A DNA stretch of 32,217 bases from Pseudomonadota bacterium (GTDB lineage: Bacteria; Pseudomonadota; Gammaproteobacteria; Burkholderiales; Sulfuriferulaceae): assembly GCA_021786845.1 (NCBI GenBank), contig JAJYMO010000029.1:4101-36317 (forward strand). The letters are read 5' to 3'. The notes under the pieces were generated by a model. That model was not told the origin of the DNA and did not search any database. It was given only the letters and a program-made list of their open reading frames with translations. A program made the translations under genes and the position numbers. This document shows positions 15,878 to 25,703 of this stretch, piece by piece; position 1 is the stretch's first letter, and every line of letters starts with the position of its first letter.

Positions 15878-18121
15878 ATGGTATCCATGATGAATACATT
15901 AAGGTTACGTTTTTTGACGGCACTACTTACATTGGGTTTGCTGACAGTGCAGCAGGTTTATGCTGAAACGAATGCGGTGTCTAATGTTGAGTTTTCCACG
16001 CAGGGGCAGGGAAATCTTGTGGTAAGGATAGGCTTAAATCATAAGCTGAGCGCCATTCCTGCCAGTTTCACCGTAAATCAACCACCTCGAATTGCCCTGG
16101 ATTTGCAGAATACCACTAACGGAACAGGTAAAAATCTGGTGGAGGTGAATCAGGCCATGTTGCGTAGCATCAATGTGGTTCAGGCGGGTGATCGTACTCG
16201 CATTGTGTTAAATCTGTTGCGCCCAGCCCGGTATGACAGTCAAATTGATGGTGATTATTTATTGATTACATTGCGTGAAAATGACACCCCCGTGGTGAGT
16301 AATATGAATACGCATTTTGCTGATTCATCGCCCACTGTGAGTGGCCATGCCATCCGAAATGTGGACTTTCGTCGTGGTGCAACAGGTGAGGCGAAGGTGA
16401 TCGCCACACTTGCTGACAGTTCAACCGGTATTGATATTAACAAAGTGGGCGACAGTTTACAGGTTAAATTCATTAAAACGGGATTGCCATCGAATTTGCG
16501 CCGCCGTCTGGATGTGACGGATTTTGGTACGCCGGTGACGTTTATCGATACCAGGGAACAGGGCGATAATGTTGTGATGAATATTCATCCCAAGGGCGAA
16601 TACGACTATTCCGCGTACCAGACTGACAATAAGTTTATTGTGGAAATTCGTCAGAAGAGCAATGCGCAACTGGCTTCTGCAGCGAAGGGTGTTTACACGG
16701 GCGAGAAGTTGTCATTAAATTTTCAGAATACCGATGTGCGGGCTGTATTACAAGTTATTGCTGATTTTACAGGTAAAAATATCATTACCAGCGATACCGT
16801 CACCGGAAATTTGACCCTGCGGTTGAAAGATGTGCCCTGGGATCAAGCATTGGACATCATTCTGGAAAGTAAAGGGTTGGACAAGCGACAAATTGGTGAT
16901 GTGATTTGGGTTGCGCCCAAAGATGAGTTGTTAGCCAAAGAAAAGTCTGAACTGGAAGCAGAACAAAGTATCCAAAACCTGGAACCTTTAGTGGTGCGCC
17001 AATATCAGCTCAATTACAAAAAAGCGGATTCTGCTTCACGTGAGCTGTTAGGTTTGCCAGCACTTCCGGGTGATACAGGGGAAGGTGTTACGTGTGATGC
17101 CCAGGCCCAGGGAATCGCGGCACCTTTAACTGCCCCAGCTGTGACCGCGCCGGTCGGTGGGGCAGGAGGGGGTGTCGCCAGCAGCCCAAACCGTATCTTG
17201 TCCGCACGAGGTACCGCGACCTCGGAAATGCAAACCAATACCTTGATCGTCAGTGATACCTTGAGCAAACAGGATCAGGTGGCGCAGATGCTTAAATTGA
17301 TTGATACCCCTGCACGTCAGGTGATGATTGAAGCACGGGTGGTCGTGGCCAATGATTCTTTTAGCAAGGCGTTGGGCGCCAAACTCGGCGTGGCTGCTGC
17401 GAATAACACCACAGGTGTGTATGGCAATGCCAATAATACCAATATTGCAACTATGCAATCACCCAGCACCATTGCGGCCTCTACTGCAGCAGGTGCAACG
17501 ACAGGTGCTAATTATGCAGTGAACCTGCCTGCCCCCGCCGTGGCAGGGAATGCTGCCGCATTGGGCTTCTCCCTGTTTAATCTTGGTACTGGCGGGTTGC
17601 TGAATTTGGAGTTGCAGGCGATGGAAACGGATGGGGTGGGTAAAATTATCTCCAGCCCTCGTGTGATTACCACCAATCAGATGCCTGCGGTGATATTGCA
17701 GGGTACACAAATTCCGAATGTGACGCCAGGTACGGCAACCTCTCCCCCCACCATTACTTTCAGCGATGCATTTTTGTGTTTATTGGTGAATCCTCAGATA
17801 TTAAACAATGATTCGGTTATTCTGACGATAGAAGTGCAGGATGATGCTGAAGGACCGCAATTTAGTAGCGGCGGTGTCATTGCCACACCGATAGACACCA
17901 AACGGGTTAAAACCAGGGTAAGGATGCGGGATGGTGAGACTGTCGTGCTGGGGGGTATTTTTACCCAAGACAAGAGAAGCACACAGGACAAGGTGCCTTT
18001 CCTGGGTGACATCCCTTTCCTGGGGGCGTTGTTTCGCGACAATTCAGAAACCAATAATAAAACTGAGCTGATGGTGTTCATTACGCCGCATATTGTGAAA
18101 GATGACATGACGTTGAGGTAG
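15878..18121 (+). CDS. pilQ: Type IV pilus secretin PilQ
   Basis: PilQ is the outer-membrane ring through which the pilus leaves and DNA may enter. The 747-residue precursor has a signal peptide ending near VYA (about residue 29). Two AMIN-type peptidoglycan-binding regions follow (about 35-130 and 160-260). Next come the N0 (STN-like) domain, [25 protein letters not shown], and an N1 domain. The C-terminal secretin core contains [27 protein letters not shown] and [16 protein letters not shown] low-complexity Ala/Gly/Thr stretch (about 405-430) and an Ala/Asn/Thr-rich insertion (about 505-555) interrupt the core and may vary between strains. GAGGAAA seven bases before the ATG sets the start. 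Confidence 0.96.
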   Translation: MVSMMNTLRLRFLTALLTLGLLTVQQVYAETNAVSNVEFSTQGQGNLVVRIGLNHKLSAIPASFTVNQPPRIALDLQNTTNGTGKNLVEVNQAMLRSINVVQAGDRTRIVLNLLRPARYDSQIDGDYLLITLRENDTPVVSNMNTHFADSSPTVSGHAIRNVDFRRGATGEAKVIATLADSSTGIDINKVGDSLQVKFIKTGLPSNLRRRLDVTDFGTPVTFIDTREQGDNVVMNIHPKGEYDYSAYQTDNKFIVEIRQKSNAQLASAAKGVYTGEKLSLNFQNTDVRAVLQVIADFTGKNIITSDTVTGNLTLRLKDVPWDQALDIILESKGLDKRQIGDVIWVAPKDELLAKEKSELEAEQSIQNLEPLVVRQYQLNYKKADSASRELLGLPALPGDTGEGVTCDAQAQGIAAPLTAPAVTAPVGGAGGGVASSPNRILSARGTATSEMQTNTLIVSDTLSKQDQVAQMLKLIDTPARQVMIEARVVVANDSFSKALGAKLGVAAANNTTGVYGNANNTNIATMQSPSTIAASTAAGATTGANYAVNLPAPAVAGNAAALGFSLFNLGTGGLLNLELQAMETDGVGKIISSPRVITTNQMPAVILQGTQIPNVTPGTATSPPTITFSDAFLCLLVNPQILNNDSVILTIEVQDDAEGPQFSSGGVIATPIDTKRVKTRVRMRDGETVVLGGIFTQDKRSTQDKVPFLGDIPFLGALFRDNSETNNKTELMVFITPHIVKDDMTLR

Positions 18122-18133
18122 CCTGTTCTCCTG

Positions 18134-18158
18134 GCATGATGGGGCTGCCCCATCATGC
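18134..18158 (+). other. Perfect intercistronic hairpin between pilQ and aroK
   Basis: GCATGATGGGG and CCCCATCATGC form an 11-bp stem with a 3-nt CTG loop, 12 bp after the pilQ stop. No U-tract follows, so simple termination is unlikely. It could protect the upstream pil mRNA or pause transcription. The ATG codons that could start aroK earlier lie inside this stem. Confidence 0.6.
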
Positions 18159-18198
18159 GTATCGGGAAAGCTTGCTCACTGCGCACGAGGCGAGAAAA

Positions 18199-18720
18199 TT
18201 GAAACCCAATAATGTCATCCTGGTAGGATTAATGGGATCGGGAAAGACGACTGTTGGCAAATTGTTGTCACGTCAATTTCGATGGCCATTTTACGACACC
18301 GATCACGAGATTGTGCGCAGAAATGGGGTCAGTATTCCCACTATTTTTGAATTGGAGGGCGAGTCAGGATTTCGGCTGCGGGAAGAACAGGTGGTGGCTG
18401 ATCTGGTGAAACATTCTAAAATTATACTGGCGACGGGAGGGGGCGTGGTGCTGAGCCCCAGTAACCGGGCTCAGCTGACGCAGCATGGCATTGTGGTGTA
18501 TTTGCGTGGCACGGTTGAAGAGTTATGGCAACGCACACGAAATGATGTCAATCGCCCTTTGCTGCAAGTTGATGATCCTAAAGCGCGTCTGGCTGAATTG
18601 CATGCCAAAAGAGATCCCCTGTATCGTGAAATTGCCGATGTGCTGGTTGAAACAGGCAGGCAGCCCGCACATGTGTTGGCACAGCAGTTGGGTAATCATC
18701 TCCAGTGCATGATGCGGTAA
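18199..18720 (+). CDS. aroK: Shikimate kinase AroK
   Basis: AroK phosphorylates shikimate at O3 in aromatic amino acid synthesis. The 173-residue P-loop kinase shows Walker [13 protein letters not shown], the shikimate-binding [25 protein letters not shown] and ATGGGVVL, and the lid arginines in [11 protein letters not shown]. The frame is open back to an ATG at 18136, but that start falls inside a perfect hairpin. The TTG at 18199 has GAGG eight bases upstream and puts the conserved N-terminus ([15 protein letters not shown]) at the first residues. pilQ-aroK is the usual order, but aroB, its normal follower, is absent. A palindromic repeat and a convergent oxidase gene follow instead. Confidence 0.95.
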   Translation: MKPNNVILVGLMGSGKTTVGKLLSRQFRWPFYDTDHEIVRRNGVSIPTIFELEGESGFRLREEQVVADLVKHSKIILATGGGVVLSPSNRAQLTQHGIVVYLRGTVEELWQRTRNDVNRPLLQVDDPKARLAELHAKRDPLYREIADVLVETGRQPAHVLAQQLGNHLQCMMR

Positions 18721-18806
18721 TAGAATAAAAGTGATTGCGCAGACACGTATGCATCAACTTTGATACCAGCCATGTTGTGTGCGTTGCGTTTGCCGCGTTA
18801 TTGTAC

Positions 18807-18911
18807 CCTTTTTCCTTGCTGGTTTAAAACCCCGGCCTTCAGGCCGGTTGGAGCGCCGAATTTCGCCCTGACTAAATATCCACCGGCCTGAAGGCCGGTG
18901 ACCTCATTGCT
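18807..18911 (-). repeat. Interspersed palindromic element, copy B
   Basis: This is the closest relative of copy A, in opposite orientation and differing at only a few positions. Palindromes CCGGCCTTCAGGCCGG (18832-18847) and CCGGCCTGAAGGCCGG (18883-18898) each form a 7-bp hairpin and are also inverse complements of each other, so the whole element can fold. It fills much of the space between the convergent aroK and oxidase genes. Its AGCAATGAGG edge overlaps the last base of the oxidase stop codon. Confidence 0.85.
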
Positions 18912-21900
18912 TAGAGCAATACGCGCTCTATCCCGCCCTCATTGACTTGCGCAACATAGTCCTCCATCCAGCGTTCACCCAACAGGCTTTTGGCCATTTC
19001 TATCACGATGTAATCCGCCTGGGTGCTGTTGTCATCATCATAGCGAGACAGACCTTGCAGGCAAGACGGGCATGAGGTGAGAATTTTAATGGGTTGTTGA
19101 GGGTTACTTTCTTCTGCGCGAATGATGTCGGTGGCCGCACGAATTTCTTCTTCCTTACGGAATCGAACCTGGGTAGCAATATCCGGCCGAGCGACTGCAA
19201 ATGTACCAGATTCGCCACAGCAGCGTGGAGAGAGGGCGACTTCGGTACCCATTAGCGTGTTGAGCACGGTCTGTGGAGCATGCGTTTTCATGGGTGTGTG
19301 GCAAGGGTCATGATAAAGGTAACGTGTGCCACTGACCCCGTCGAGCGCCAAGCCTTTTTCCATCAAATATTCGTGGATGTCGAGCAGACGACAGCCGGGG
19401 AAAATTTTATCAAACTGATAATCCAGCAGTTGGTCCATACAGGTGCCGCACGAAACAATGACCGTTTTAATATCCAAATAATTGAGTGTGTTGGCAATTC
19501 GGTGGAACAACACACGGTTGGCAGTAATAATGGCCTCGCCTTTTTCTGCATCGCCGCTCGAGGTTTGCGGGTATCCGCAACACAAATAACCCGGTGGCAA
19601 GACAGTTTGCGTACCCAAGTGGTACAACATGGCCTGGGTGGCCAGGCCAATTTGAGAGAACAGGCGTTCAGACCCGCAGCCAGGAAAATAAAATACAACA
19701 TCAGAGTCTTCTGTGGTTTTGCTTGGGTTGCGTAAAACAGGTACGATGCGCTGGTCTTCCAAACCCAATAAAGCACGACTGGTTTTGCTGGGCACATTAG
19801 CGGGCAATGGCTTGTTAATAAAGTGAATAATTTGTGCCTTGATGGGGGCTCGGCCAATCGTAGCGGGGGGGTGGCTGACCTGTTGACGGATCAGGCCGAG
19901 TCGTTTGGCCAATTGGTAAGCGACGCGTTGTGCGGCATAGCTCCATTTAATCATTACGGTGCGAACAAGTTTAATCGTGGTCGGATCGGTGGCATTTAAA
20001 AAGAACATTCCCGCAAAGGTGCCGGGATTAAATTGTTTTTTGCCCTGTTTGCGCAAGAAATTACGCATGGCAATCGACACATTGCCAAAATCAATGTCTA
20101 CCGGACACGGTGCAAGGCATTTGTGGCACACCGTGCAGTGATCGGCCACATCGTTAAATTCAGCAAAATGTTGCAAGGAAACGCCTCTTCGGGTCTGTTC
20201 CTCATATAAAAATGCCTCTATAAGCAGGGAGGTGGCTAAAATCTTGTTCCGTGGTGAATACAGCAAATTGGCTCGTGGCACATGGGTATTGCAGACTGGT
20301 TTGCATTTTCCGCAGCGCAGACAGTCTTTAATGGAATCGGCAATTTCGCCGATTTCCGATTTTTCCATAATCAGCGATTCGGTTTCCAGCAAAGAAAAAC
20401 TGGGCGTATAAGCGTTGCGTAAATCCGCTCCAGCCAACAACTTTCCCCGGTTAAAGTGGCCGTTAGGATCAACTTGACGTTTGTAAGCGGCAAAGCTCGC
20501 CATTGCGGCATCATCCAGATATTCCAGCTTGGTTAATCCAATGCCGTGTTCTCCAGAAATTACGCCGCCTAAATTTTCCGCCAGACGCATAATGCGGGCT
20601 ACGGCCGCATTGGCAGTTTGCAGCATGTCATAATTATCCGAATTAACTGGGATGTTGGTGTGAATGTTGCCGTCGCCAGCGTGCATGTGCAGTGCGACAA
20701 ATACCCGGCTGCGCAGGATGGATTGATGTAGTGTATCGCATTGATCGATAATGGGCTGAAATTCGCGGCCGGTGAAAATATGAATCAGTTCCTCACGGAC
20801 TTCCTGTTTCCATGACACGCGTAAGCTGTGACTTTGCAGTGCTTGAAAGACCGTGGCCAAGCCCCTGTTGCGATCATGGGGCGCTTCGCTGTCCAGTCGA
20901 TCTAACAGTGATTGCCATTGTTCACGGGTATGGGTCAGCAGGGTCTGTGCGAGCCGACGTCGTTCAGCCAGCATATCCGGGTCGACCAGCGTTTCGGCCT
21001 GGGTAGACAAGGGCAGTTCACCCGAAAAAAAGGATTGTAATTCGGTAAGCAATGCCAGCTTGTTGCGGATAGAAAGCTCAATGTTAATGCGCTCAATGCC
21101 ATCTGAGTAGTCCGCAAGACGGTCAAGAGGAATCACCACATCTTCATTGATTTTAAAAGCATTGGTATGTGCAGCGATGGCGGCAGTTCGAGCGCGATCC
21201 AGCCAGAACTTTTTACGCATGTCCGGGCTGGTGGCAATAAACCCCTCACCGCCACGTGCATTGGCCAACCGGACAATCTGTGAAGCGGCTTCACCACACG
21301 CGACGGCATCGTCAGCAGCCACATCGGCAAGCAGTACCATCTTGGGTAATTGCCCGCGTTGTGCTTTGGGCGCGTAACCTACCGCGCGTACATAACGAAA
21401 ATCCAGGTGTTCCAAACCCGCCAACAAGGCCACTGGGTGGGCATCAAGGTAATCCTTGATTTCAACAATCGCAGGTACTGCATCGCGCACCTGGCCGTAA
21501 AATTCCAGACATACGGTACGAATGTGTGCCGGCATGCGGTGGAGAATAAAGCGTGCCGATGTGATGATGCCGTCGCAACCTTCTTTCTGTATACCGGGTA
21601 GGCCGGACAAAAATTTATCGGTGACATCCTTGCCTAAACCCGATTTACGGAAATGCCCACCTGGAATGCTGAGCAATTCAGGTTCGCCTAGCGCACTGAT
21701 GCCATCAATGGCGTAGCGGCGAATTTCAAATTTCGCCATCGCCGTGTCGTGTATTTTGCCAGCGTTGTGATCTAAACGGGTGACTTCCAGCCATTGAGCA
21801 TCGGGGGTAACCATTCGCCATGAGACCAAATTGTCCAGCGCAGTGCCCCACAGTACTGCTTTTTTACCGCCCGCATTCATGGAGACATTGCCACCGATGC

Positions 21901-22708
21901 AAGATGCGTCAGCCGAGGTCGGATCAACCGCAAATACTAAACCTGCCGCATCTGCTGCCTCCATGACGCGTTGTGTCACCACGCCCGCGCCACACAAGAT
22001 GGTGGGATAAGTGAGCTCACTGTGGGGTAAATGCAATGACACCACCCTATCCAGGGCGTCTAATTTTTCGGTGTTGATGACCACGGAAAATTTATCGAGC
22101 GGTATCGCGCCGCCGGTATAGCCCGTACCACCACCACGTGGAATAATGGTCAAACCCAGTGCAATACATTCCCGTACCAAATAGGCAATTTCGGTTTCTG
22201 TATCAGGTGTTAGCACGACAAAAGGGTACTCTACCCGCCAATCCGTCGCATCGGTAACATGAGAAACGCGGGCCAGGCCATCAAACTGGATGTTGTCGCG
22301 TCGGGTGTATGGGGACAGTTTTTTCAGGACGTCATGCCGAAGCTGCCGGGTATGGAAAAACTCAGCTTCAAAATTTTTTACCGCGCGGCGGGCGGCTTCA
22401 AGCACTTCAGCAACCAAAGGGTTGTCTTGTCGTCTTTCCTCAATGGCACCGATACGGTGATGTAAGGCTTGCACCAATGCCGCCAGGCGTTTGGAATTGG
22501 CCAGCAGATCATCCTGTAAATAGGGATTACGTGAAACCACCCAAATGTCGCCCAACACCTCAAACAACATGCGCGCAGAACGCCCGGTGCGTCTTTCATC
22601 ACGCAACTGGTTGAGCAATGCCCACGCATCCTCACCCAATAAGCGAATGATAATTTCGCGGTCGGAAAATGAAGTGTAGTTATAGGGAATTTCGCGCAAG
22701 CGGGTCAT
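18911..22708 (-). CDS. DUF3683-type FAD-binding oxidase fused to Fe-S/CCG module (D-2-hydroxyacid dehydrogenase-like)
   Basis: This 1265-residue protein joins parts that are separate in GlcD/GlcF-type systems. An N-terminal region (about 1-140, [19 protein letters not shown]) fits DUF3683. The FAD-binding PCMH domain carries [16 protein letters not shown] near 190-205. The oxidase C-terminal domain has [16 protein letters not shown] near 675-690 and [15 protein letters not shown] near 717-731. Two ferredoxin-like motifs follow, [11 protein letters not shown] (about 796-806) and [14 protein letters not shown] (about 858-871). Two cysteine-rich CCG domains finish it ([34 protein letters not shown]). 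It probably oxidises a 2-hydroxyacid such as D-lactate or glycolate and passes electrons to the quinone pool; the substrate is not shown. The TTG at 22720 is in frame, but the ATG at 22708 gives the conserved start. No strong ribosome-binding site is seen. Confidence 0.9.
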   Translation of the reverse strand: MTRLREIPYNYTSFSDREIIIRLLGEDAWALLNQLRDERRTGRSARMLFEVLGDIWVVSRNPYLQDDLLANSKRLAALVQALHHRIGAIEERRQDNPLVAEVLEAARRAVKNFEAEFFHTRQLRHDVLKKLSPYTRRDNIQFDGLARVSHVTDATDWRVEYPFVVLTPDTETEIAYLVRECIALGLTIIPRGGGTGYTGGAIPLDKFSVVINTEKLDALDRVVSLHLPHSELTYPTILCGAGVVTQRVMEAADAAGLVFAVDPTSADASCIGGNVSMNAGGKKAVLWGTALDNLVSWRMVTPDAQWLEVTRLDHNAGKIHDTAMAKFEIRRYAIDGISALGEPELLSIPGGHFRKSGLGKDVTDKFLSGLPGIQKEGCDGIITSARFILHRMPAHIRTVCLEFYGQVRDAVPAIVEIKDYLDAHPVALLAGLEHLDFRYVRAVGYAPKAQRGQLPKMVLLADVAADDAVACGEAASQIVRLANARGGEGFIATSPDMRKKFWLDRARTAAIAAHTNAFKINEDVVIPLDRLADYSDGIERINIELSIRNKLALLTELQSFFSGELPLSTQAETLVDPDMLAERRRLAQTLLTHTREQWQSLLDRLDSEAPHDRNRGLATVFQALQSHSLRVSWKQEVREELIHIFTGREFQPIIDQCDTLHQSILRSRVFVALHMHAGDGNIHTNIPVNSDNYDMLQTANAAVARIMRLAENLGGVISGEHGIGLTKLEYLDDAAMASFAAYKRQVDPNGHFNRGKLLAGADLRNAYTPSFSLLETESLIMEKSEIGEIADSIKDCLRCGKCKPVCNTHVPRANLLYSPRNKILATSLLIEAFLYEEQTRRGVSLQHFAEFNDVADHCTVCHKCLAPCPVDIDFGNVSIAMRNFLRKQGKKQFNPGTFAGMFFLNATDPTTIKLVRTVMIKWSYAAQRVAYQLAKRLGLIRQQVSHPPATIGRAPIKAQIIHFINKPLPANVPSKTSRALLGLEDQRIVPVLRNPSKTTEDSDVVFYFPGCGSERLFSQIGLATQAMLYHLGTQTVLPPGYLCCGYPQTSSGDAEKGEAIITANRVLFHRIANTLNYLDIKTVIVSCGTCMDQLLDYQFDKIFPGCRLLDIHEYLMEKGLALDGVSGTRYLYHDPCHTPMKTHAPQTVLNTLMGTEVALSPRCCGESGTFAVARPDIATQVRFRKEEEIRAATDIIRAEESNPQQPIKILTSCPSCLQGLSRYDDDNSTQADYIVIEMAKSLLGERWMEDYVAQVNEGGIERVLL

Positions 22709-22800
22709 GGAGAGTCGCAAACAATAGCAATGGCTTATTCTAACAGTAAGTGCGAGAATAATTAACTGTTACAGGAATAAGGTTTACTCTGTTTATTCGT

Positions 22801-22902
22801 CTTGCTGGTTTAAAATCCTGGTGTTCAGGCAGGAAAGGCTACCGGATCTTTTCCTTGCTTCACAGCTGCGCCAGCAGTCTGAAGTCAGGTGACCTGATTG
22901 AC
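22801..22902 (-). repeat. Interspersed palindromic element, degenerate copy C
   Basis: This copy begins CTTGCTGGTTTAAAA and ends near GGTGACCTGATTG, matching both edges of copy B in the same orientation. The palindromes have decayed (CCTGGTGTTCAGGCAGG and CAGTCTGAAGTCAGG), and the middle is unlike copies A and B. It lies in the divergent region between the oxidase gene and the TlpA-like gene. A TTGACA at 22898-22903 sits on its edge. Confidence 0.65.
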
Positions 22903-22983
22903 AAGTCCTAATTAGCATGACAATTTGCTGGAAATCGTAGAGAATACCGAACGAATAAAAGACCGTGTGAGGGAGTTATGGCG

Positions 22984-23478
22984 ATGCAATGGGGTTTCAA
23001 GAAATGGGTTGGGCTGCTATTGCTGGCAGCTGTCGCCTTGGCGGTGTATTGGGGTTTGACACAGAAACCTGATGCACCTTCCCTGCAAGCTGTTGATATC
23101 ACAGGTCAGGCCGTGTCATTGGCGCAGTGGCGCGGCCATCCGGTTTTGGTGGATTTTTGGGCGACCAGTTGCCCTGGTTGTGTGCAGGAAATGCCCAAAT
23201 TGGCTGCTTTTTATCGTCAGTTCCACCCTATGGGGTTTGAATTGTTGGCGGTGGCGATGAGTTATGATGATGCCAATCAGGTGCGACGTTTGGTGGCCGA
23301 GCAGAAACTGCCCTTTACAGTGGTTGTGGATACGGATGGGCATATTGCACAGTCTTTCGGTGGGGTGACCGTGACACCGACGGATTTTTTGATTGATGGG
23401 CGGGGGAAAATTGTGCAACAAATTATAGGGGATAAGGACTTTACTGACCTGGCCCGGCGGGTGGAGTCTTCTGATTAA
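22984..23478 (+). CDS. TlpA/ResA-like membrane-anchored thioredoxin (CPGC)
   Basis: This is a periplasm-facing thiol-disulfide oxidoreductase. One N-terminal membrane segment (WVGLLLLAAVALAVYWGL) is followed by a peroxiredoxin/TlpA-type thioredoxin fold. The active site is CPGC in DFWATSCPGCVQEMPKLAAFY, and the cis-proline loop is VTVTPTDFLIDGRGKI. Of two in-frame ATGs, 22978 is only two bases from GAGGGAG, while 22984 is eight bases away and is preferred (164 residues). It is convergent with a second TlpA-like gene. With ResB/CcsB nearby, reduction of apocytochrome c cysteines (the ResA/CcsX role) is plausible, but other periplasmic thiol substrates are possible. Confidence 0.88.
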   Translation: MQWGFKKWVGLLLLAAVALAVYWGLTQKPDAPSLQAVDITGQAVSLAQWRGHPVLVDFWATSCPGCVQEMPKLAAFYRQFHPMGFELLAVAMSYDDANQVRRLVAEQKLPFTVVVDTDGHIAQSFGGVTVTPTDFLIDGRGKIVQQIIGDKDFTDLARRVESSD

Positions 23479-23515
23479 ATTCGATGCGTGAGCATTTGTC
23501 GCGTAGATTTTCCAA

Positions 23516-24076
23516 CTAAAATGAATTGTTTCTTGAGTTTTTTTCGGTCAGCAATGGGCTGACCAAATCCACCAGTCTTCCATAATACACCTGGCCGCTG
23601 ATGGCGTCGCGGATGATGCCTTGTCTATCGATGATAAAAGAACTTGGTACCCTGTTAATGCCGCCAAATGCGCGTTGCGTGGCTTCATCTGCCACGCCCA
23701 AAGGCAGCTCGTCATGGGCTTTGCGGAGGTAGGCCGCAGCAACTTGAGGGTTATCATCCAGAGAAAGTGCCAACACGGTAAAGCCACGATTGTGCCAATC
23801 GCGGTAGAATGTCTGAATTTGCGGCAATTCGTGCACACAATAGGGGCACCACGTCGCCCAAAAATTGACCAGCACCACCTGTCCACGCAAACTGGCGAGA
23901 TCGATGCTGCGGCCATCAGCCATGTGTATCTGGATATTGGGTGCCGGTTTATCTGGGTGGCTGACCCAAGCCAGCGGATGAAACCAGATATAGGCCAACG
24001 CACCTGTTAATAACAGGTTGACAGGGCTTGGCATCCAGCGTTTTAGCCGTGGGTAACGCACAGAGTTTTTTAACAT
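23516..24076 (-). CDS. TlpA/ResA-like membrane-anchored thioredoxin (CPYC)
   Basis: This second thioredoxin-fold protein (186 residues) has an N-terminal anchor (LLLTGALAYIWFHPLAW). Its active site is CPYC in NFWATWCPYCVHELPQIQTFY, and its cis-Pro loop is INRVPSSFIIDRQGII. The CPYC dipeptide differs from the neighbouring CPGC protein, so their redox potentials and partners may differ. The two genes converge, with 37 bp between stops. The gene is divergent from hemJ with 15 bp between starts, so the two promoters must overlap the coding ends. No clear ribosome-binding site precedes the ATG. A role in cytochrome c maturation or other periplasmic disulfide reduction is inferred from the family. 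Confidence 0.88.
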   Translation of the reverse strand: MLKNSVRYPRLKRWMPSPVNLLLTGALAYIWFHPLAWVSHPDKPAPNIQIHMADGRSIDLASLRGQVVLVNFWATWCPYCVHELPQIQTFYRDWHNRGFTVLALSLDDNPQVAAAYLRKAHDELPLGVADEATQRAFGGINRVPSSFIIDRQGIIRDAISGQVYYGRLVDLVSPLLTEKNSRNNSF

Positions 24077-24091
24077 AAAGGAATAAATAGC

Positions 24092-24508
24092 GTGTTGTGG
24101 ATTAAAGCGTTACATATCAGTTTTGTGATCAGTTGGTTCGCGGGTCTGTTTTATCTGCCCCGTTTGTTTGTGAATCATGCCATGGTCAGTGATGCAGCCA
24201 CTATCGCACAGTTTAAAATGATGGAGCGTAAATTATACCGTTTCATGACCCCATTGGGTATTTTGGCTGTGGTGTTCGGCAGTTGGTTATGGTTAGGGTA
24301 TGGGTATTCGGGTGCATGGCTCAACATTAAATTGGTCCTGGTCGGTGTACTGGTGGCCTACCATGCCTATTGCGGGCATTTAGTGCGGGTATTTGCGCAG
24401 GACAAAAATACCCATAGTCATGTTTTCTACCGGTGGTTCAATGAAGTGCCGGTATTGATCTTGTTTGCCATTGTGATGTTGGTTGTGCTTAAACCGGGGA
24501 ATTTATGA
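24092..24508 (+). CDS. hemJ: Protoporphyrinogen IX oxidase HemJ
   Basis: HemJ is an inner-membrane enzyme that oxidises protoporphyrinogen IX to protoporphyrin IX, the penultimate haem step. It is used in place of HemG or HemY in many proteobacteria. The 138-residue, four-helix protein opens with LWIKALHISFVISWFAGLFYLPRLFVNHAM, which carries the conserved His and Arg of the UPF0093/HemJ family, and NIKLVLVGVLVAYH comes later. The start is GTG with AAGGA nine bases upstream. A four-base ATGA overlap couples it to the downstream methyltransferase. With hemL and hemB in the window, this is the third haem-pathway gene. Confidence 0.92.
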   Translation: MLWIKALHISFVISWFAGLFYLPRLFVNHAMVSDAATIAQFKMMERKLYRFMTPLGILAVVFGSWLWLGYGYSGAWLNIKLVLVGVLVAYHAYCGHLVRVFAQDKNTHSHVFYRWFNEVPVLILFAIVMLVVLKPGNL

Positions 24509-25671
24509 ATCAGAAGCTCGAACAATTTTTTGCCACCTGCCCCCGAGGGTTGGAGACTTTGCTGGCGGAAGAATTGCGTACCCAAGGTGCGCAACAGATC
24601 GCTATCACGCAAGGCGGGGTCGGCTTTGCGGGTGAATTTGAACTGTGTTATCGCGTAAATTTGTACGCCAGGTTGGCGAGTCGTGTGTTGTGGCGCATCG
24701 GTGGCGGCGATTATCAGGATGAGGAAGACGTGTATCAAGGTGCGTTGTCACTGGATTGGCCTGCTTTTTTTTCGGTAGACCACACGATGATGGTCAAAGT
24801 CACTGCGCAACGCGCACCCTTGAAAAGCCTGGAATTTGTGACGTTGCGTATTAAAGATGCCGTGTGCGACCGGTTTCGTGAGGCGGTTGGCGAGCGGCCC
24901 AGCGTTGATACCCGCGATCCGGGAGTGCGGATACATGCCTATTTGACAGCTGAAACCTGCACGATGTATCTGGATACATCGGGACAGGCTTTATTCAAAC
25001 GCGGTTTGCGTAAGCAGGCGGGATTGGCACCGTTGAATGAAAATCTGGCAGCGGGCATGGTGATGCTGTCAGGATGGCAACCCGGCATTCCACTGTTTGA
25101 TCCCATGTGCGGCAGCGGCACTATCCTGATGGAAGCTGCACTGATGGCATTACGTATCGCACCGGGAAGTGGTCGAAATTTTGGTTTTGAACGACTGTTT
25201 CGTTTCAATGCGGAAACCTGGCAAGCCTTGCGTCAAGCGGCACAGGCAGCGCAATTGCCGCCCACGCCGCAAGAAATTTACGGTCGCGATATGTTCGGCA
25301 GCATGCTGGATGATGCGCGTGCCAATGTACTGGCGGCAGGATTGGAAGATGTTATCGAGCTTAAACAGGGTAATGTGCTGGAAATACCCGCTCCAGCGAA
25401 GTCAGGCGTCATTGTGACAAATCCCCCTTACGGGGTGCGCATCGGTGAAGAAAGTGAATTGGCCGCATTTTATCCGCAATTGGGTGATTGGCTCAAACGT
25501 CGATGCGCAGGATGGAATGCTTATATTTTGTCCGCAGACATGGCCTTGCCCAAACTCATCCGGTTGAACGCCAGTCGCCGCACGCCCTTATATAACGGGG
25601 CATTAGAATGTCGACTGTTTGAATATAAAATTGTGGCCGGATCGGCAAGGCGAGAAAAAACAGAGCGTTAA
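24505..25671 (+). CDS. THUMP-domain 23S rRNA methyltransferase, RlmL-like
   Basis: This SAM-dependent RNA guanine-N2 methyltransferase is related to the N-terminal half of E. coli RlmKL, which makes m2G2445 in 23S rRNA. The 388 residues hold an N-terminal ferredoxin-like segment (FFATCPRGLETLLAEEL) and a THUMP domain (about 45-160). The Rossmann catalytic domain follows, with motif I FDPMCGSGTILMEAAL and motif IV NPPYGVRIG. The length means that only the RlmL half is present, as in many non-enteric proteobacteria; the RlmK activity would be elsewhere or absent. The start overlaps hemJ by four bases. The gene is convergent with pilU, with repeat copy D in between. Confidence 0.88.
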   Translation: MNQKLEQFFATCPRGLETLLAEELRTQGAQQIAITQGGVGFAGEFELCYRVNLYARLASRVLWRIGGGDYQDEEDVYQGALSLDWPAFFSVDHTMMVKVTAQRAPLKSLEFVTLRIKDAVCDRFREAVGERPSVDTRDPGVRIHAYLTAETCTMYLDTSGQALFKRGLRKQAGLAPLNENLAAGMVMLSGWQPGIPLFDPMCGSGTILMEAALMALRIAPGSGRNFGFERLFRFNAETWQALRQAAQAAQLPPTPQEIYGRDMFGSMLDDARANVLAAGLEDVIELKQGNVLEIPAPAKSGVIVTNPPYGVRIGEESELAAFYPQLGDWLKRRCAGWNAYILSADMALPKLIRLNASRRTPLYNGALECRLFEYKIVAGSARREKTER

Positions 25672-25703
25672 GATCGTGCCTCGTGGCGTATGTCATTTGA
25701 CAT

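Noticed and set aside
16963-17560. Possible frameshift or foreign insertion in the low-complexity part of pilQ
   Set aside because: The frame is continuous, and both flanking secretin segments are in order; Ala/Gly/Thr-rich inserts are common in PilQ.
22898-22924. TTGACA with GACAAT as a promoter for the CPGC thioredoxin gene
   Set aside because: The -35 is perfect, but the 15-bp spacing is short and the -10 poor; the evidence is too weak to list as a feature.
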